Shown one piece after another: positions 25,812 through 34,559 of a stretch of DNA of 64,000 bases. The notes below the pieces were generated by a model. It had not been told where the DNA came from and made no database searches. It saw nothing but the letters and a program-made list of their open reading frames with translations. The position numbers were made by a program, and so were the translations under genes. Where the stretch lies: NCBI GenBank assembly GCA_902524845.1, contig CABZEW010000003.1, positions 1-64,000 on the forward strand, given 5' to 3'. Numbering within the stretch: position 1 is the first letter of the stretch; each line of letters opens with the position of its first letter. Origin of the DNA: an uncultured Alphaproteobacteria bacterium. Its GTDB lineage: Bacteria; Pseudomonadota; Alphaproteobacteria; Rhodobacterales; Rhodobacteraceae.

Positions 25812-27404
25812 TTACTTACGAATATTATGTAGAAAAGTACTGTCCAACGCCCCATTTTCATAGGATATTCCCTCCCTGGCAGCCCAGGTTGCAACCTCAT
25901 GATGAATTGGTATCAAAGCATACTCATTCATCGCAATTTCTGTTGCTTTAATGAAAGCCTTCTCGCCCTCCTCAACATCCATAGATGCTCGGCCGTCTTC
26001 GATCATCTTATCGACATCTGCATTGCTATAGCCATTTCTGTTACCTGGGCCATACCCTCTCTCTTTTTGCTTGGTGTGAATGAATATTCTAAGAGGATGT
26101 GAAGGTTCACCTGACCCGTTTGCATAACCTGACATAGCAGCTGTGAATTCTGGTTTCTTATCAGGTCCTCCTCTCGCAAAGCGCTTAAAAAAAACTGATG
26201 CTGGCATTGTTTCAACACTAGTTTCTATACCAACACTCGACAACATCTGCGCTATAGCCTCTAATATGCGGGTATCGTTCGAGTATCGACCTGCAGGTCC
26301 ATGTACTGTTAATTTAAAACCATCACTATATCCTGCTTCAGCTATCAACTTTTTTGCTAAAGCCATATCGTAGGGATCGGCCGTTAGTTTGGATGAATAA
26401 CCAATATAACCCTTGGGAGAAAACTGACCAGCCGGCGATGATAATCCATCCATAACCCGATCAGAAATCGCCTGTCTATTAATAGCGTGTGAGACGGCTT
26501 TTCGCATTCTAATATCTTTAAATGGAGATTTTATAGGAGTTCCATTTTTATCTGTTACAAAAGGTTTGATTGGATTGTCAGTCATATGAAGTGTCAAATA
26601 TAAGAGGCGATTGGACACTGATTTGAAGACCTCTATGTTTTCTCTCTTTTCAAGAGTTGGAAGATCAGAAGGTGCTACCCTCTCGATAAAATCAACATCA
26701 CCTGATATCAAAGCTGCAGTTCTTGTGGTTCCGTCTTTAATAGGCTTTACAATAATTCGATCCCACTCCATTGGATTTCCCCAATAATTCTCATTACGAG
26801 CGATTTCAATTACGTCTCCAGGCAGCCATTTCGAAAGAGTGAAGGGACCAGTGCCATGTGATGCAACACCTGTGTTAAAGTCCTCAGTAGTGGCTTTTAG
26901 GAATGCCGAGTCAATTATGGAAATTCGTGACATATCATTGGGTGTAAATGGATAAGGTTTCTCAGTTGACACACGAATAGTAAAGTCGTCTACCATTTCA
27001 AACTGTTTACCTTTGGTAAAAGTAGCAAAGCTGGACGGGCTATTGGGTACATTGGCAGCACGTTCCATAGACGCAATTACATCTCCTGCAGTAAACGCTG
27101 CTCCATTATGGAATTTAACATTTTTTCTAAGAGCAAATTCCCAAGTACGATCATCTACTGGTTTCCAGGAAGTAGCGAGGCCTGGGATTAGATTTTGATT
27201 TACGTCTTGCAAAACAAGAGCATTATAAATTTGCGTTGCAAACGAATTATTGATTGTTAAGTTTTGATAATGAGGATCCATAGAAGTCGGTTCTGCCGCG
27301 AGAGCCACCTTTAGGTCATCAGCAACAAGATAGGACGTAGAGCTTACAAGCCATATTAGCACCGCTGTAACGCGTCCCATTGGTTTTAATAATTTTTGTT
27401 TCAT
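25812..27404 (-). CDS. ABC transporter substrate-binding protein, family 5 (peptide/nickel type)
   Basis: A 530-residue periplasmic protein with an N-terminal signal (AVLIWLVSSTSYLVA). It has the SBP_bac_5 features LAAEPTSMDPHYQN, WEFALRKNVKFHNGAAFTAGDV near residue 90 and KLIAEAGYSDGFKL. Ligands of the family include oligopeptides, glutathione and opines. It is followed by a terminator and two permeases, and preceded by an alpha/beta hydrolase in the same direction. Confidence 0.9.
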   Translation of the reverse strand: MKQKLLKPMGRVTAVLIWLVSSTSYLVADDLKVALAAEPTSMDPHYQNLTINNSFATQIYNALVLQDVNQNLIPGLATSWKPVDDRTWEFALRKNVKFHNGAAFTAGDVIASMERAANVPNSPSSFATFTKGKQFEMVDDFTIRVSTEKPYPFTPNDMSRISIIDSAFLKATTEDFNTGVASHGTGPFTLSKWLPGDVIEIARNENYWGNPMEWDRIIVKPIKDGTTRTAALISGDVDFIERVAPSDLPTLEKRENIEVFKSVSNRLLYLTLHMTDNPIKPFVTDKNGTPIKSPFKDIRMRKAVSHAINRQAISDRVMDGLSSPAGQFSPKGYIGYSSKLTADPYDMALAKKLIAEAGYSDGFKLTVHGPAGRYSNDTRILEAIAQMLSSVGIETSVETMPASVFFKRFARGGPDKKPEFTAAMSGYANGSGEPSHPLRIFIHTKQKERGYGPGNRNGYSNADVDKMIEDGRASMDVEEGEKAFIKATEIAMNEYALIPIHHEVATWAAREGISYENGALDSTFLHNIRK

Positions 27405-27444
27405 TTTATTCCTCCCTGAAAATATTTAAATTGTTATTAAGATT

Positions 27445-28275
27445 TCAATTCGAATGTTTGGGTTTCCAAACTTTCTTAGCCAGCCCCACAACCTGTTTTT
27501 GAAAAAGTTCTGGGTACTCGACATAAGATGCGTGACCTGCTTTTGGAAATACAACTTGTTTAGCCTCAGGTAGCGCAGAGACCAACGCTTCGTGCATCTC
27601 CACTGAAATAATTTTATCCTTTCCGCCCGATAAAATAATCACAGGTACTTTAATATTTTTACAAATGTAAGAATTATCAGTTTCCTGACTCATTCTGCCG
27701 CCATCACGAATACCTTCAATTCGTGCACCCTTGGCAACCTCAACCAAATACTCCCTAACATGCTTTGGAGTACCCTCAGGTGTACTTCGCTGAGCTCTTT
27801 CAAGAGCATAAGACATATCAACTTCTCTTCCGGTAAGAGCATCGATTCTGTCGGCATAACGAGACATTAAAGCTCCCCCTTTTGGCCGTCCAAATCCTAA
27901 GTGACAAGAAGATAAAACTAGACCTGCCAGCGAAACATCTTTATCACTAGCTAGGCGCGTTGCAATCAATCCTCCCATTGAATGTCCAATAATAATGATA
28001 TCTTCAACTTCTAGTGAGCTGATAAGAGCCTTTGCTGCATTTGTGTAATCTTCTATGGAGTCTCCAAAAACATCAGATTCGCCAAAGCTAGGCGCATCCC
28101 AAGCTATCAATCGAAATTTTTCCCCTAGAGAATTGAATAATGTAGCCCAACTTTTACTACTTCCATTCATTCCGTGAAAAAGAAGAATAGTTGGACCATC
28201 ACCGGTCTCACGGTAAGCAATTTGCCCTCCATTGTACTCGATGAAATTTAAACGTGGAATAATTGAGTTTAACAT
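27445..28275 (-). CDS. Alpha/beta hydrolase
   Basis: A 276-residue soluble hydrolase. The oxyanion-hole region is LLFHGMNGSSKSW, the nucleophile elbow GHSMGG near residue 98, an Asp in ILSGGKDKIIS and the catalytic His in KAGHASYVEYPE. It heads the peptide-transporter operon, 40 bp upstream of the binding protein. It may hydrolyse the imported compound. The substrate is unknown. Confidence 0.85.
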   Translation of the reverse strand: MLNSIIPRLNFIEYNGGQIAYRETGDGPTILLFHGMNGSSKSWATLFNSLGEKFRLIAWDAPSFGESDVFGDSIEDYTNAAKALISSLEVEDIIIIGHSMGGLIATRLASDKDVSLAGLVLSSCHLGFGRPKGGALMSRYADRIDALTGREVDMSYALERAQRSTPEGTPKHVREYLVEVAKGARIEGIRDGGRMSQETDNSYICKNIKVPVIILSGGKDKIISVEMHEALVSALPEAKQVVFPKAGHASYVEYPELFQKQVVGLAKKVWKPKHSN

Positions 28276-28374
28276 TTTAATCCCAACTCGAGTTGGTATC
28301 TATTATCGATTGTGTTGTTGTAATAAATGAACCCCATCATGTGAGGATAGCACGACTAATTTTCTCAAAAAAAG

Positions 28375-28390
28375 TGTAAACCTTTTTACA
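28375..28390. promoter_or_regulatory. Palindrome TGTAAA-N4-TTTACA, candidate operator
   Basis: Perfect six-base arms, overlapping the stop codon of the regulator gene and lying 100 bp upstream of the hydrolase start. It resembles the palindrome at 22821-22842. It probably belongs to the hydrolase/transporter promoter. Confidence 0.45.
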
Positions 28391-28841
28391 TATTATTAGG
28401 TTGTTTGATCTCAGTTTCTCTCATGAGCATAATTGTCTGAGCTAATCGTAATGAATGAGAGAACTTTGGGTTTTCAATGAGTGCATTACAATAGTTTCTC
28501 CAAGCATCAAGCATAGGTTTAGTAGGTCGATAGTTATTTCGCCGTTTATCAGGTTTACCCTTTACTTCCTCTATATATCGTAGTTCTAGGGCGTCATGAA
28601 TCGTTGAATTTACGGTAGGACGACTAAAGTCTGATACTTTAACTAATTCTGAAATCGTAAAACTGCCATTTGAAAAATATAAGTGCATCATATATCGTCG
28701 TAACTCAAAAGACGTGAATCTTGTGTTGAAGAAACGCCTCACTTGTCCAGGTGCATGTTCACGTCGATAAATATGTCGTGAACTCTCAAAAGATGCTTGA
28801 ATTGAACAGAATTGATCAAATAATAATTCGTGAGTAGACAT
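28386..28841 (-). CDS. Putative winged-helix (MarR-like) transcriptional regulator
   Basis: A 151-residue soluble protein from the ATG at 28841, which follows a good GGAG ribosome-binding site. The ATG at 28877 lies inside a palindrome and is less likely. Residues about 65-115 fit a winged helix: FTISELVKVSDFSRPTVNST is the helix-turn-helix, then ALELRYIEEVKGKPDKRRNNYRPT is helix and wing. It precedes the hydrolase-transporter operon in the same direction and probably regulates it. It resembles the regulator at 15560-16129 in domain placement. Confidence 0.68.
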   Translation of the reverse strand: MSTHELLFDQFCSIQASFESSRHIYRREHAPGQVRRFFNTRFTSFELRRYMMHLYFSNGSFTISELVKVSDFSRPTVNSTIHDALELRYIEEVKGKPDKRRNNYRPTKPMLDAWRNYCNALIENPKFSHSLRLAQTIMLMRETEIKQPNNM

Positions 28842-28854
28842 TTCCTTCTCCAAT

Positions 28855-28879
28855 ATATGTAATAAATTTTTATACATAT
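28855..28879. promoter_or_regulatory. Near-perfect 25-bp palindrome at the regulator start
   Basis: The sequence reads ATATGTAATAAA, T, TTTTATACATAT with few mismatches to perfect symmetry. It lies 14 bp upstream of the preferred regulator start codon. The position fits autoregulation. Binding is inferred. Confidence 0.45.
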
Positions 28880-28989
28880 TCTATCTTATTTGTTTTTTTT
28901 GATCAAGATCTAGGAAGGCGTCACAACAAATGAGCCAATTAAAAGGTGAGGCTAAAAAATTCTTGCAGATTGATATTTTAGAGTTCAGT

Positions 28990-29145
28990 GATAACAGTTT
29001 TTTTGATTTTCCTGATAACGCATAGGGAGCATGAGAAGGATAAGAACTATTTTAAAGGCTTATGAGAAAACTGTTAACTCCTGATAACGATATCCATGGG
29101 TTTTGATCCCGTGTACCGTAGGTTCGAATCCTACCACCCCAGCCA
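28990..29145 (+). repeat. tRNA-Gln-derived repeat, copy R3
   Basis: The left block (from about 28990) has lost the first TTTTGACAACA unit but keeps the GATTTTCCTGATAAC and ATAAGAACTATTTTAAAG segments. The tRNA part 29097-29145 has one mismatch in 49, at its first base. It separates the peptide-transporter cassette from the acyl-CoA ligase. Confidence 0.94.
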
Positions 29146-29158
29146 CAAACCGAATGCG

Positions 29159-30772
29159 CTAGTTTATGACATCCCCATAAGTACCTTTGACATACCTATC
29201 TACTATTTCAAACTTTTGTATTTTACCTGATCCGGTTAAAGGAAACTCTGCAACCTTAACCCAAATAGAAGGCGTTTTTTGGGCGGACATATGATTTCTT
29301 GCATGAGACCTTAGATCCTCCTTTTTCGGTGTGGTCTCTGACGTAAAGAAAGCAGCTATCACTTCACCCCATTTATCGTCTGGTAGTCCAACTACTGCAA
29401 CCTGCATGATATCTGGATGAGTTACTAAAACAGCTTCAATCTCTGCAGGGAAATGATTTTCCCCTCCCCTAATGATCATATCTTTGACCCGTCCAGTTAT
29501 TGTCAGAAAACCATTTTTGTCCATGGTCCCAAGATCACCCGTATGCAACCAGCCTTCATTATCAACCGTCTTTTGAGTAGCTTCAGGATTATCATTGTAA
29601 CAAGACATTATGGCGTAAGAGCGAGCACAAATTTCTCCTACTTCTCCTAAGGCCAAAACTTCATTGGTATCAGTTGATCTTATAGAAACTTCCGTTTTAG
29701 GGAGAGGTTGCCCAGCAGTCTTCGTTATTTGTTCAAGTGTAGCTCCTATGGGATTAAGGCTTATCATTGGACTATGCTCAGTTTGACCAAAAGCAGATAA
29801 CAAATGACACCCAAGGCGTTCTCTCACTCTTGTGACTAATTCGGGTGGAACGGGAGCGCCACCAGTTGAAATCACCTCAAGAGAAGAAGTATCTCTGGGC
29901 TTTAGCTTCAATGACTCAAGAAGATCAAACAACATAGTTGGAACAGCAAAGCATGTTGTTACTTTTTGTTGTTCTATTAGCTTCGCAAAGATATCTGCAT
30001 TGTACTGTTTAATAAGGAGCATTTTACAAGCAGCAGTTAAGCAACCCAAAGTTCCTGTTGCACATCCTGCTGTATGAAATAGTGGCATAAAATTTGACCA
30101 AACAGACTCCTGTGAAATTTGTTTTCTTTCACTATAAATCTTTGCATTATTGACTAAGTTCTTGTGTGTTAATACTGCTCCTTTAGGGAAGCCCGTTGTA
30201 CCACTCGTGTATTGTATTTGAGCGGGATCACTGGGGTATACCTTAGCCCTTGGCTCATTTTCTTTTTTTTTCGAGTATAGTTTATCTCTATCATAAAGGT
30301 CTGTTACTTCTCTTAACAACTTATTACCTTTGATAGCTTCCTTTGCTATCTCATCCATCTTATTGCCACGATATTCCGGTATCAGAAAGAGCCCCACCGC
30401 TCCTGATTGTTCAATCACATAAGACAGTTCTTTTTGTTTAAATGAAGGATTAGCAGTTACAAGAACTAAGCCTGACAACGCACATGCATATTCCATAAAA
30501 ACCCATTGTGGTATATTTGGAGCCCATACCACGACTTTCTCCCCTTTTTGGAACCGACTGGAGAGACTTATAGAGAGTTTTTTAGCTTCTAAAAACAATT
30601 CTTGGTAAGTCCATGATGACAAAGCGTCGCCATTATCATCAATATCAACCATGGCAACATTATCAGGAAAAGCATTAGCAGTTTCCTGAAGAAAATCACC
30701 TATAGTAATGTCTCGTATATCTGCATCATCTTGTGCTGGAAAGTACGAATTCATTAGCTGGACTTCATACAT
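29159..30772 (-). CDS. AMP-dependent acyl-CoA synthetase/ligase
   Basis: A 537-residue ANL-superfamily enzyme activating a carboxylic acid to its CoA thioester through an acyl-adenylate. The P-loop is QYTSGTTGFPKGAVLTHKN, with FGQTEHSP as motif A5, GWLHTGDLG and the hinge RVKDMIIRGGENHFPAEIE; the Lys in GSGKIQKFEI is the adenylation Lys. The chain length of the acid is not predictable. It is the only intact gene between repeats R3 and R4 and ends 14 bp from R3. Confidence 0.9.
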   Translation of the reverse strand: MYEVQLMNSYFPAQDDADIRDITIGDFLQETANAFPDNVAMVDIDDNGDALSSWTYQELFLEAKKLSISLSSRFQKGEKVVVWAPNIPQWVFMEYACALSGLVLVTANPSFKQKELSYVIEQSGAVGLFLIPEYRGNKMDEIAKEAIKGNKLLREVTDLYDRDKLYSKKKENEPRAKVYPSDPAQIQYTSGTTGFPKGAVLTHKNLVNNAKIYSERKQISQESVWSNFMPLFHTAGCATGTLGCLTAACKMLLIKQYNADIFAKLIEQQKVTTCFAVPTMLFDLLESLKLKPRDTSSLEVISTGGAPVPPELVTRVRERLGCHLLSAFGQTEHSPMISLNPIGATLEQITKTAGQPLPKTEVSIRSTDTNEVLALGEVGEICARSYAIMSCYNDNPEATQKTVDNEGWLHTGDLGTMDKNGFLTITGRVKDMIIRGGENHFPAEIEAVLVTHPDIMQVAVVGLPDDKWGEVIAAFFTSETTPKKEDLRSHARNHMSAQKTPSIWVKVAEFPLTGSGKIQKFEIVDRYVKGTYGDVIN

Positions 30773-30811
30773 TTTGACTACTCCATTTTTATTCTAAAAA
30801 TTTAACTTTTT

Positions 30812-30867
30812 GACAACACTTTTGACAACAGTTTTCGTGATTTTCCTAATAACACATAAGAAGCGTT
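30812..30867 (+). repeat. tRNA-Gln-derived repeat, truncated copy R4
   Basis: Only the left 55 nt remain: the doubled TTTTGACAACA, then TTTTCGTGATTTTCCTAATAAC and ACATAAGAAGC. Similarity fades after 30867 and no tRNA fragment follows. It begins 40 bp upstream of the acyl-CoA ligase start. Confidence 0.85.
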
Positions 30868-31042
30868 ATTTGGATGAGTGCTTTTTCTGAGCTAAATTGT
30901 TAAATATTTAAAGCCCTTTGGGTTAACTCTTCACTCAGCATAAAAATAGATTTTAAAAACTTGCTGAAAATATTGTTGAGTATTTAACAGATATGTGAGT
31001 AGGCTATTAAAATTAACATTCACAATTACGGACAAGCAAAAG

Positions 31043-31135
31043 ATGACAGATATTATGCAAGATCAAAATACTTGTTTGAATATGACAAGACGTGAAGTTA
31101 AACCAGAAACTAATAATAATTACATCGAGAGATAA
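31043..31135 (+). CDS. Short upstream ORF (30 codons)
   Basis: ATG at 31043, stop TAA at 31133-31135 abutting the methyltransferase ATG at 31136 in the same frame. The peptide begins MTDIMQDQNTCLNMTRREVK. It may be a leader peptide, the former N-terminus cut off by a stop, or chance. No homology is recognised. The rest of 30868-31042 shows nothing clear. Confidence 0.2.
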   Translation: MTDIMQDQNTCLNMTRREVKPETNNNYIER

Positions 31136-31948
31136 ATGGCTGATTTTAATGATTTTAAGAATTTTGAAAAAGATGGATGGGAGGAACGCGCTTCAACTTA
31201 TGGTAATTGGACGGTCACTAGCGAAATAGTACCAATCGCTGTTGAAGCTCTAAATTTATCCAATGACGATAAAGTTTTAGAATTGGCGTCTGGACCCGGT
31301 TACGGTACTAGTGAAATCTCAAAAAAAACGAAAAACGTTTTGGGGACAGATTTTGCTGAATCTATGGTGCATCAAGCAAAAATCCTTTTTCCCAACTTGA
31401 AATTCGAACAGGCAGACGCAGAAAATCTGAAGTTTGAAGATAACAGCTTTGATAAGGTATTTTGTACTTTTGGAGTTCTTCACTTTGCTCATCCTAATAA
31501 AGCTATTAGTGAAATTCGACGAGTACTTAAAGCTGGAGGAATTTTTGTATTCACTGTTTGGGCTCCTGTGGAAGAGTCTCCTTTTTTTGGAATTCTTTCA
31601 GAAGTGATCAGCCAGCTGGGTAGCTTTGACGTAGGATTACCCGACGGCCCCCCAATAGATGATTTTAGTGACAAAGAAAGGGCATCAGTCAAGCTTTTGG
31701 CACAAGGATTGGATATGATAAATTTTCAAGCTGAAGATAATGTCTTTGATACAGGAGCTTCCCCATCTAAGATGCCGACAGTATATAGAGAAGTTGGAGT
31801 TAGATCGAAGGGCTTATTAGATGCTCAAGATCCAAAGAAGCTTCCTGAGATAGAAGAAGAACTGGTTTCCAGATTTAAAAAATTTGAAGAAAAAGGCACC
31901 GTGAAAATGCCCTTCCCTTATAGAATAGTAACAGCTCGAAAAATTTGA
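31136..31948 (+). CDS. Class I SAM-dependent methyltransferase
   Basis: A 270-residue soluble methyltransferase. Motif I is VLELASGPGYGTSEI near residue 47, the acidic loop FEQADAENLKFEDNSFDKV precedes motif IV, and LHFAHPNKAISEIRRVLKAGG follows. This is the Ubi/menaquinone-methyltransferase-like fold; the acceptor is unknown. Its stop codon TGA lies in the TTTGACA that begins repeat R5, so the gene end and the element end are shared. Confidence 0.85.
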   Translation: MADFNDFKNFEKDGWEERASTYGNWTVTSEIVPIAVEALNLSNDDKVLELASGPGYGTSEISKKTKNVLGTDFAESMVHQAKILFPNLKFEQADAENLKFEDNSFDKVFCTFGVLHFAHPNKAISEIRRVLKAGGIFVFTVWAPVEESPFFGILSEVISQLGSFDVGLPDGPPIDDFSDKERASVKLLAQGLDMINFQAEDNVFDTGASPSKMPTVYREVGVRSKGLLDAQDPKKLPEIEEELVSRFKKFEEKGTVKMPFPYRIVTARKI

Positions 31949-32113
31949 CAATAACTTTGACGAAAGTTTTCATGATTTTCCTGATAACTCATAAGAAGCA
32001 AGAGACGGATCAGATCTAATGTTCAGCGTTATGAGAAACCTGATAGCGCTGACAGCAATATCCACAGGTTTTGATCCCGTCTACCGTAGGTTCGTATCCT
32101 ATTACCCCAGCCA
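31947..32113 (+). repeat. tRNA-Gln-derived repeat, copy R5
   Basis: A 167-bp copy, full length but diverged. The left block keeps TTTTCATGATTTTCCTGATAACTCATAAGAAGC in spirit and GTTATGAGAAACCTGATA. The tRNA part 32065-32113 has five mismatches in 49, several in the T-arm. It ends the methyltransferase cassette. Confidence 0.92.
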
Positions 32114-32187
32114 TTATTCAAATAGGCTTTTCAGTGTATAGTTATCCCTAAAATCCTTTTTGGTTAATAACACAGTATTATCTATAC

Positions 32188-33099
32188 CTATTTCGGCTTT
32201 GCACCTTTAAAAAGATCTGCAAATCCTTCATTGTTTGTGTCGCTATATTTTGGTAATCCGGACTCAGTATCATATTGTGGTAATGTGCTTAACATCATTT
32301 CTTTAAAAGGTTTTGAACCCTGGTAACGAGCTTCATTGACAGAGCCATCAGTATCATAATCCTCTTTGAAACCAAATTCTTTTGCAAGATCAATAGTAAA
32401 TAGAGTTTTACCATTTGCTTGGTTAAGAAAATTATCGTCGGCTTTTTCCATCAATGCCAATACAGCTCGACCGACAAAATTCGGACTTTCACCATCTGGA
32501 AAAGCAGTTATTTCTGTTTGACCTGCACCAGGGTGTATTGTAATTGCCCTTACATTTTGATCCTTTAATTCTGTAGCCATGTCATAGCTCAAACGATCCA
32601 TCGCAGCGTGAGCCACTCCATATCCGACATCGCAAAAATAAATAAAGCCTCCGTAACTGGAAATTTGCAATATTAATCCGTTATTGTTTTGGATCATATT
32701 TGGAACGATTAGTTTGCTCATTACATAGGAGCTCCGAACTCCTACATTCATGTGATCATCATATACCGATATAGGTCTTTCCCAGAATCGCTTTCCAAAG
32801 TGGGGTGTCATCCCTATCAAACCTTGATATGCGCTATTAACCAGTAGGTCTATTTTGGTATTGCCCTCTGTGATTTCTTCAGAAAATTTTATTACTTCGT
32901 TATCATTATTTTGATCCAAGGCAACCGGAACAATTTCACCGTCACATCCCAACTTATCTACTTCCCTTTTCAGATTGTCTAAAGCGCTCTTGTTTCTCGC
33001 AGTTGCAAATACTTTGTACTGTCCCACTGAAGCAAGCACGTGTGCAATCCCTCGACCAAATCCCCGTGATGCTCCCGTTACTATTGCTGTTTTTTTCAT
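32188..33099 (-). CDS. Short-chain dehydrogenase/reductase with atypical active site
   Basis: A 303-residue SDR with TGASRGFGRG for NAD(P) binding at residues 8-17 and ISSYGG containing the catalytic Ser near 147. The catalytic pair is usually YxxxK; here Tyr160 is followed by GVAH, so His164 replaces the Lys. The sequence context (YGVAHAAMDRLSYDMA) resembles DHRS1-like SDRs that have YGVGKAA. Catalysis may be altered or lost. It is followed downstream by repeat R5 and preceded by a small ABM-like gene in the same direction. Confidence 0.85.
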   Translation of the reverse strand: MKKTAIVTGASRGFGRGIAHVLASVGQYKVFATARNKSALDNLKREVDKLGCDGEIVPVALDQNNDNEVIKFSEEITEGNTKIDLLVNSAYQGLIGMTPHFGKRFWERPISVYDDHMNVGVRSSYVMSKLIVPNMIQNNNGLILQISSYGGFIYFCDVGYGVAHAAMDRLSYDMATELKDQNVRAITIHPGAGQTEITAFPDGESPNFVGRAVLALMEKADDNFLNQANGKTLFTIDLAKEFGFKEDYDTDGSVNEARYQGSKPFKEMMLSTLPQYDTESGLPKYSDTNNEGFADLFKGAKPK

Positions 33100-33159
33100 A
33101 TTTTTAACCCCTAAATCGTAATTTTTTCCATGTGTACTTATTATTAATTTTTAAAAACA

Positions 33160-33462
33160 TTATATTACAAATCCCGAAAATGCCTCTGTTCTACTATCAC
33201 TTTCGTACCTTTCAAGCAGATGATCAACACTGTCGAGCCACTCTAAGCCTGTAACTTGGCCGTCTAATAAAGCGTCTAAATTAGGCATTCTAGCAATTTG
33301 CACAAACTCTCCCGTTTCTAGTCGAATAAAAGTATTAAGAAAGTCATAAGCTTTGTTTTTTTTCATACTTTCCTCTAGTCTTTTAAGCTCTTTTACAAAA
33401 TCTTCTTCACAACCTTCCTTAGGTTTGTATTTAATAATAGTCCATACTTCTGTATCCGACAT
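33160..33462 (-). CDS. Small protein, possible antibiotic-biosynthesis-monooxygenase-like fold
   Basis: A 100-residue soluble protein starting MSDTEVWTIIKYKPKEGCEE, a beta strand followed by a helix with FVKELKRLEESMKK. A ferredoxin-like dimeric alpha/beta barrel is plausible but no diagnostic motif is present. It is 60 bp upstream of the SDR and codirectional, so the two probably share a transcript. Its function is unknown. Confidence 0.6.
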   Translation of the reverse strand: MSDTEVWTIIKYKPKEGCEEDFVKELKRLEESMKKNKAYDFLNTFIRLETGEFVQIARMPNLDALLDGQVTGLEWLDSVDHLLERYESDSRTEAFSGFVI

Positions 33463-33621
33463 ATATAAAGATCCTTATGTGTTTTTACTTTTTTAAAAAT
33501 ATTAAACTGTTTTCAACAAATTGAAATACCTCAAACTTTCAAGTTGTATTATCGGAAAAAATAAAACTATTCCTCGTCTCTTAAAGGAAACACTTCGCTT
33601 AACCCAACAAATCCAGCTCTC

Positions 33622-33790
33622 GACAACACTTTTTTACAACAACTTTCGTGATTTTCTTGAAAAAATATAAGAAGTGTGACCATGAAAAGAGCCAATTTAA
33701 AGGGTTGTGAGAATCCATTTGACAGCTGATAACAATATCCATGTTTTTTTATTCGGTATTGTTTAGATACCAAATCTTTTATCTCAGCTA
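33622..33790 (+). repeat. tRNA-Gln-derived repeat, degraded copy R6
   Basis: A 169-bp copy without gaps but strongly mutated. The left block still reads GACAACACTTTTTT, CTTTCGTGATTTTCTTG and GCTGATAACAATATCC. The 49-nt tRNA position (33742-33790) matches the tRNA at 27 sites and ends in TCTCAGCTA where the tRNA has CCCCAGCCA. The length is kept although the sequence has decayed. Confidence 0.8.
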
Positions 33791-33847
33791 TCTATTGCTA
33801 ATATTTGCATTAAAAGGTCAATTTCTTAGGCAAAATAAAATAAAAAG

Positions 33848-34558
33848 TTAATTAGCCATTTTTATAAAAATGTCCCCCATGCCTCCCCTGACCTCTTCAA
33901 GTGGTGTATTATTTCTAAGTGGACAGTAACTTCCAGTGATAACTTCTCTATTTATCTTTTCAATGTCCCTAGGTGTACAGATTTTACTGTCAAAGAGTAT
34001 TCCCACTACAAGCCTTCCATCTATTTCAGTTACACGTTTTTTATTTAGGGAGGTGCCAATACAAAGGGAATCTCTATCAACCTCCTCGGGAAAATCCTGC
34101 TTTTCACACGGGTTTTTGATTGTTAATACCTTAATCAAATCAATCTTTTTATTAAATTTTTTTTCAAATGTCTGTACCTGTACAAATTTCATTACGTCGC
34201 AAGAGCAGGGCCAACAACATCTATAAAGCGAACCACAGATTAATTCGTTACCATCCTGGCCCTTAACAGAAACGAATTCAGGTTCAGAACCAGGCCTTAC
34301 AAGTGAGCCAGAGACGCTACAATACATTTTATTTTTTTCAAAAAACTCCTCTCTGGAATTCGAATTATCTAAAATATATTTAAAAAAAAGAGCACCGCCT
34401 GCGTTTCTGTTTTTGTTTGGAAATATTTTCCCCCAATCTGCTCGTAACTCTTCATAATAACGTGTTAATGTTGAATTATCGGAACGTAGAGAACTCCCTA
34501 AACTTAATGAAGGAATTAACAAACATACCACTAAAAGTGAGGAAATGTATCGAGTCAT
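33848..34558 (-). CDS. Secreted cysteine-rich protein of unknown function
   Basis: A 236-residue protein from ATG 34558, one base after the stop of the preceding gene; an upstream ATG at 34609 would overlap it by 50 nt. Residues 1-22 are a signal peptide (YISSLLVVCLLIPSLSLGS). The mature part has a compact cysteine cluster, GSLYRCCWPCSCDVMKFVQV, plus further Cys residues (CEKQDF, SLCIGTS, SKICTP, GSYCPL), suggesting disulfides or metal binding. I do not recognise the family. It is coupled to the CRTAC1 gene. Confidence 0.7.
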   Translation of the reverse strand: MTRYISSLLVVCLLIPSLSLGSSLRSDNSTLTRYYEELRADWGKIFPNKNRNAGGALFFKYILDNSNSREEFFEKNKMYCSVSGSLVRPGSEPEFVSVKGQDGNELICGSLYRCCWPCSCDVMKFVQVQTFEKKFNKKIDLIKVLTIKNPCEKQDFPEEVDRDSLCIGTSLNKKRVTEIDGRLVVGILFDSKICTPRDIEKINREVITGSYCPLRNNTPLEEVRGGMGDIFIKMAN

Positions 34559-34559
34559 A

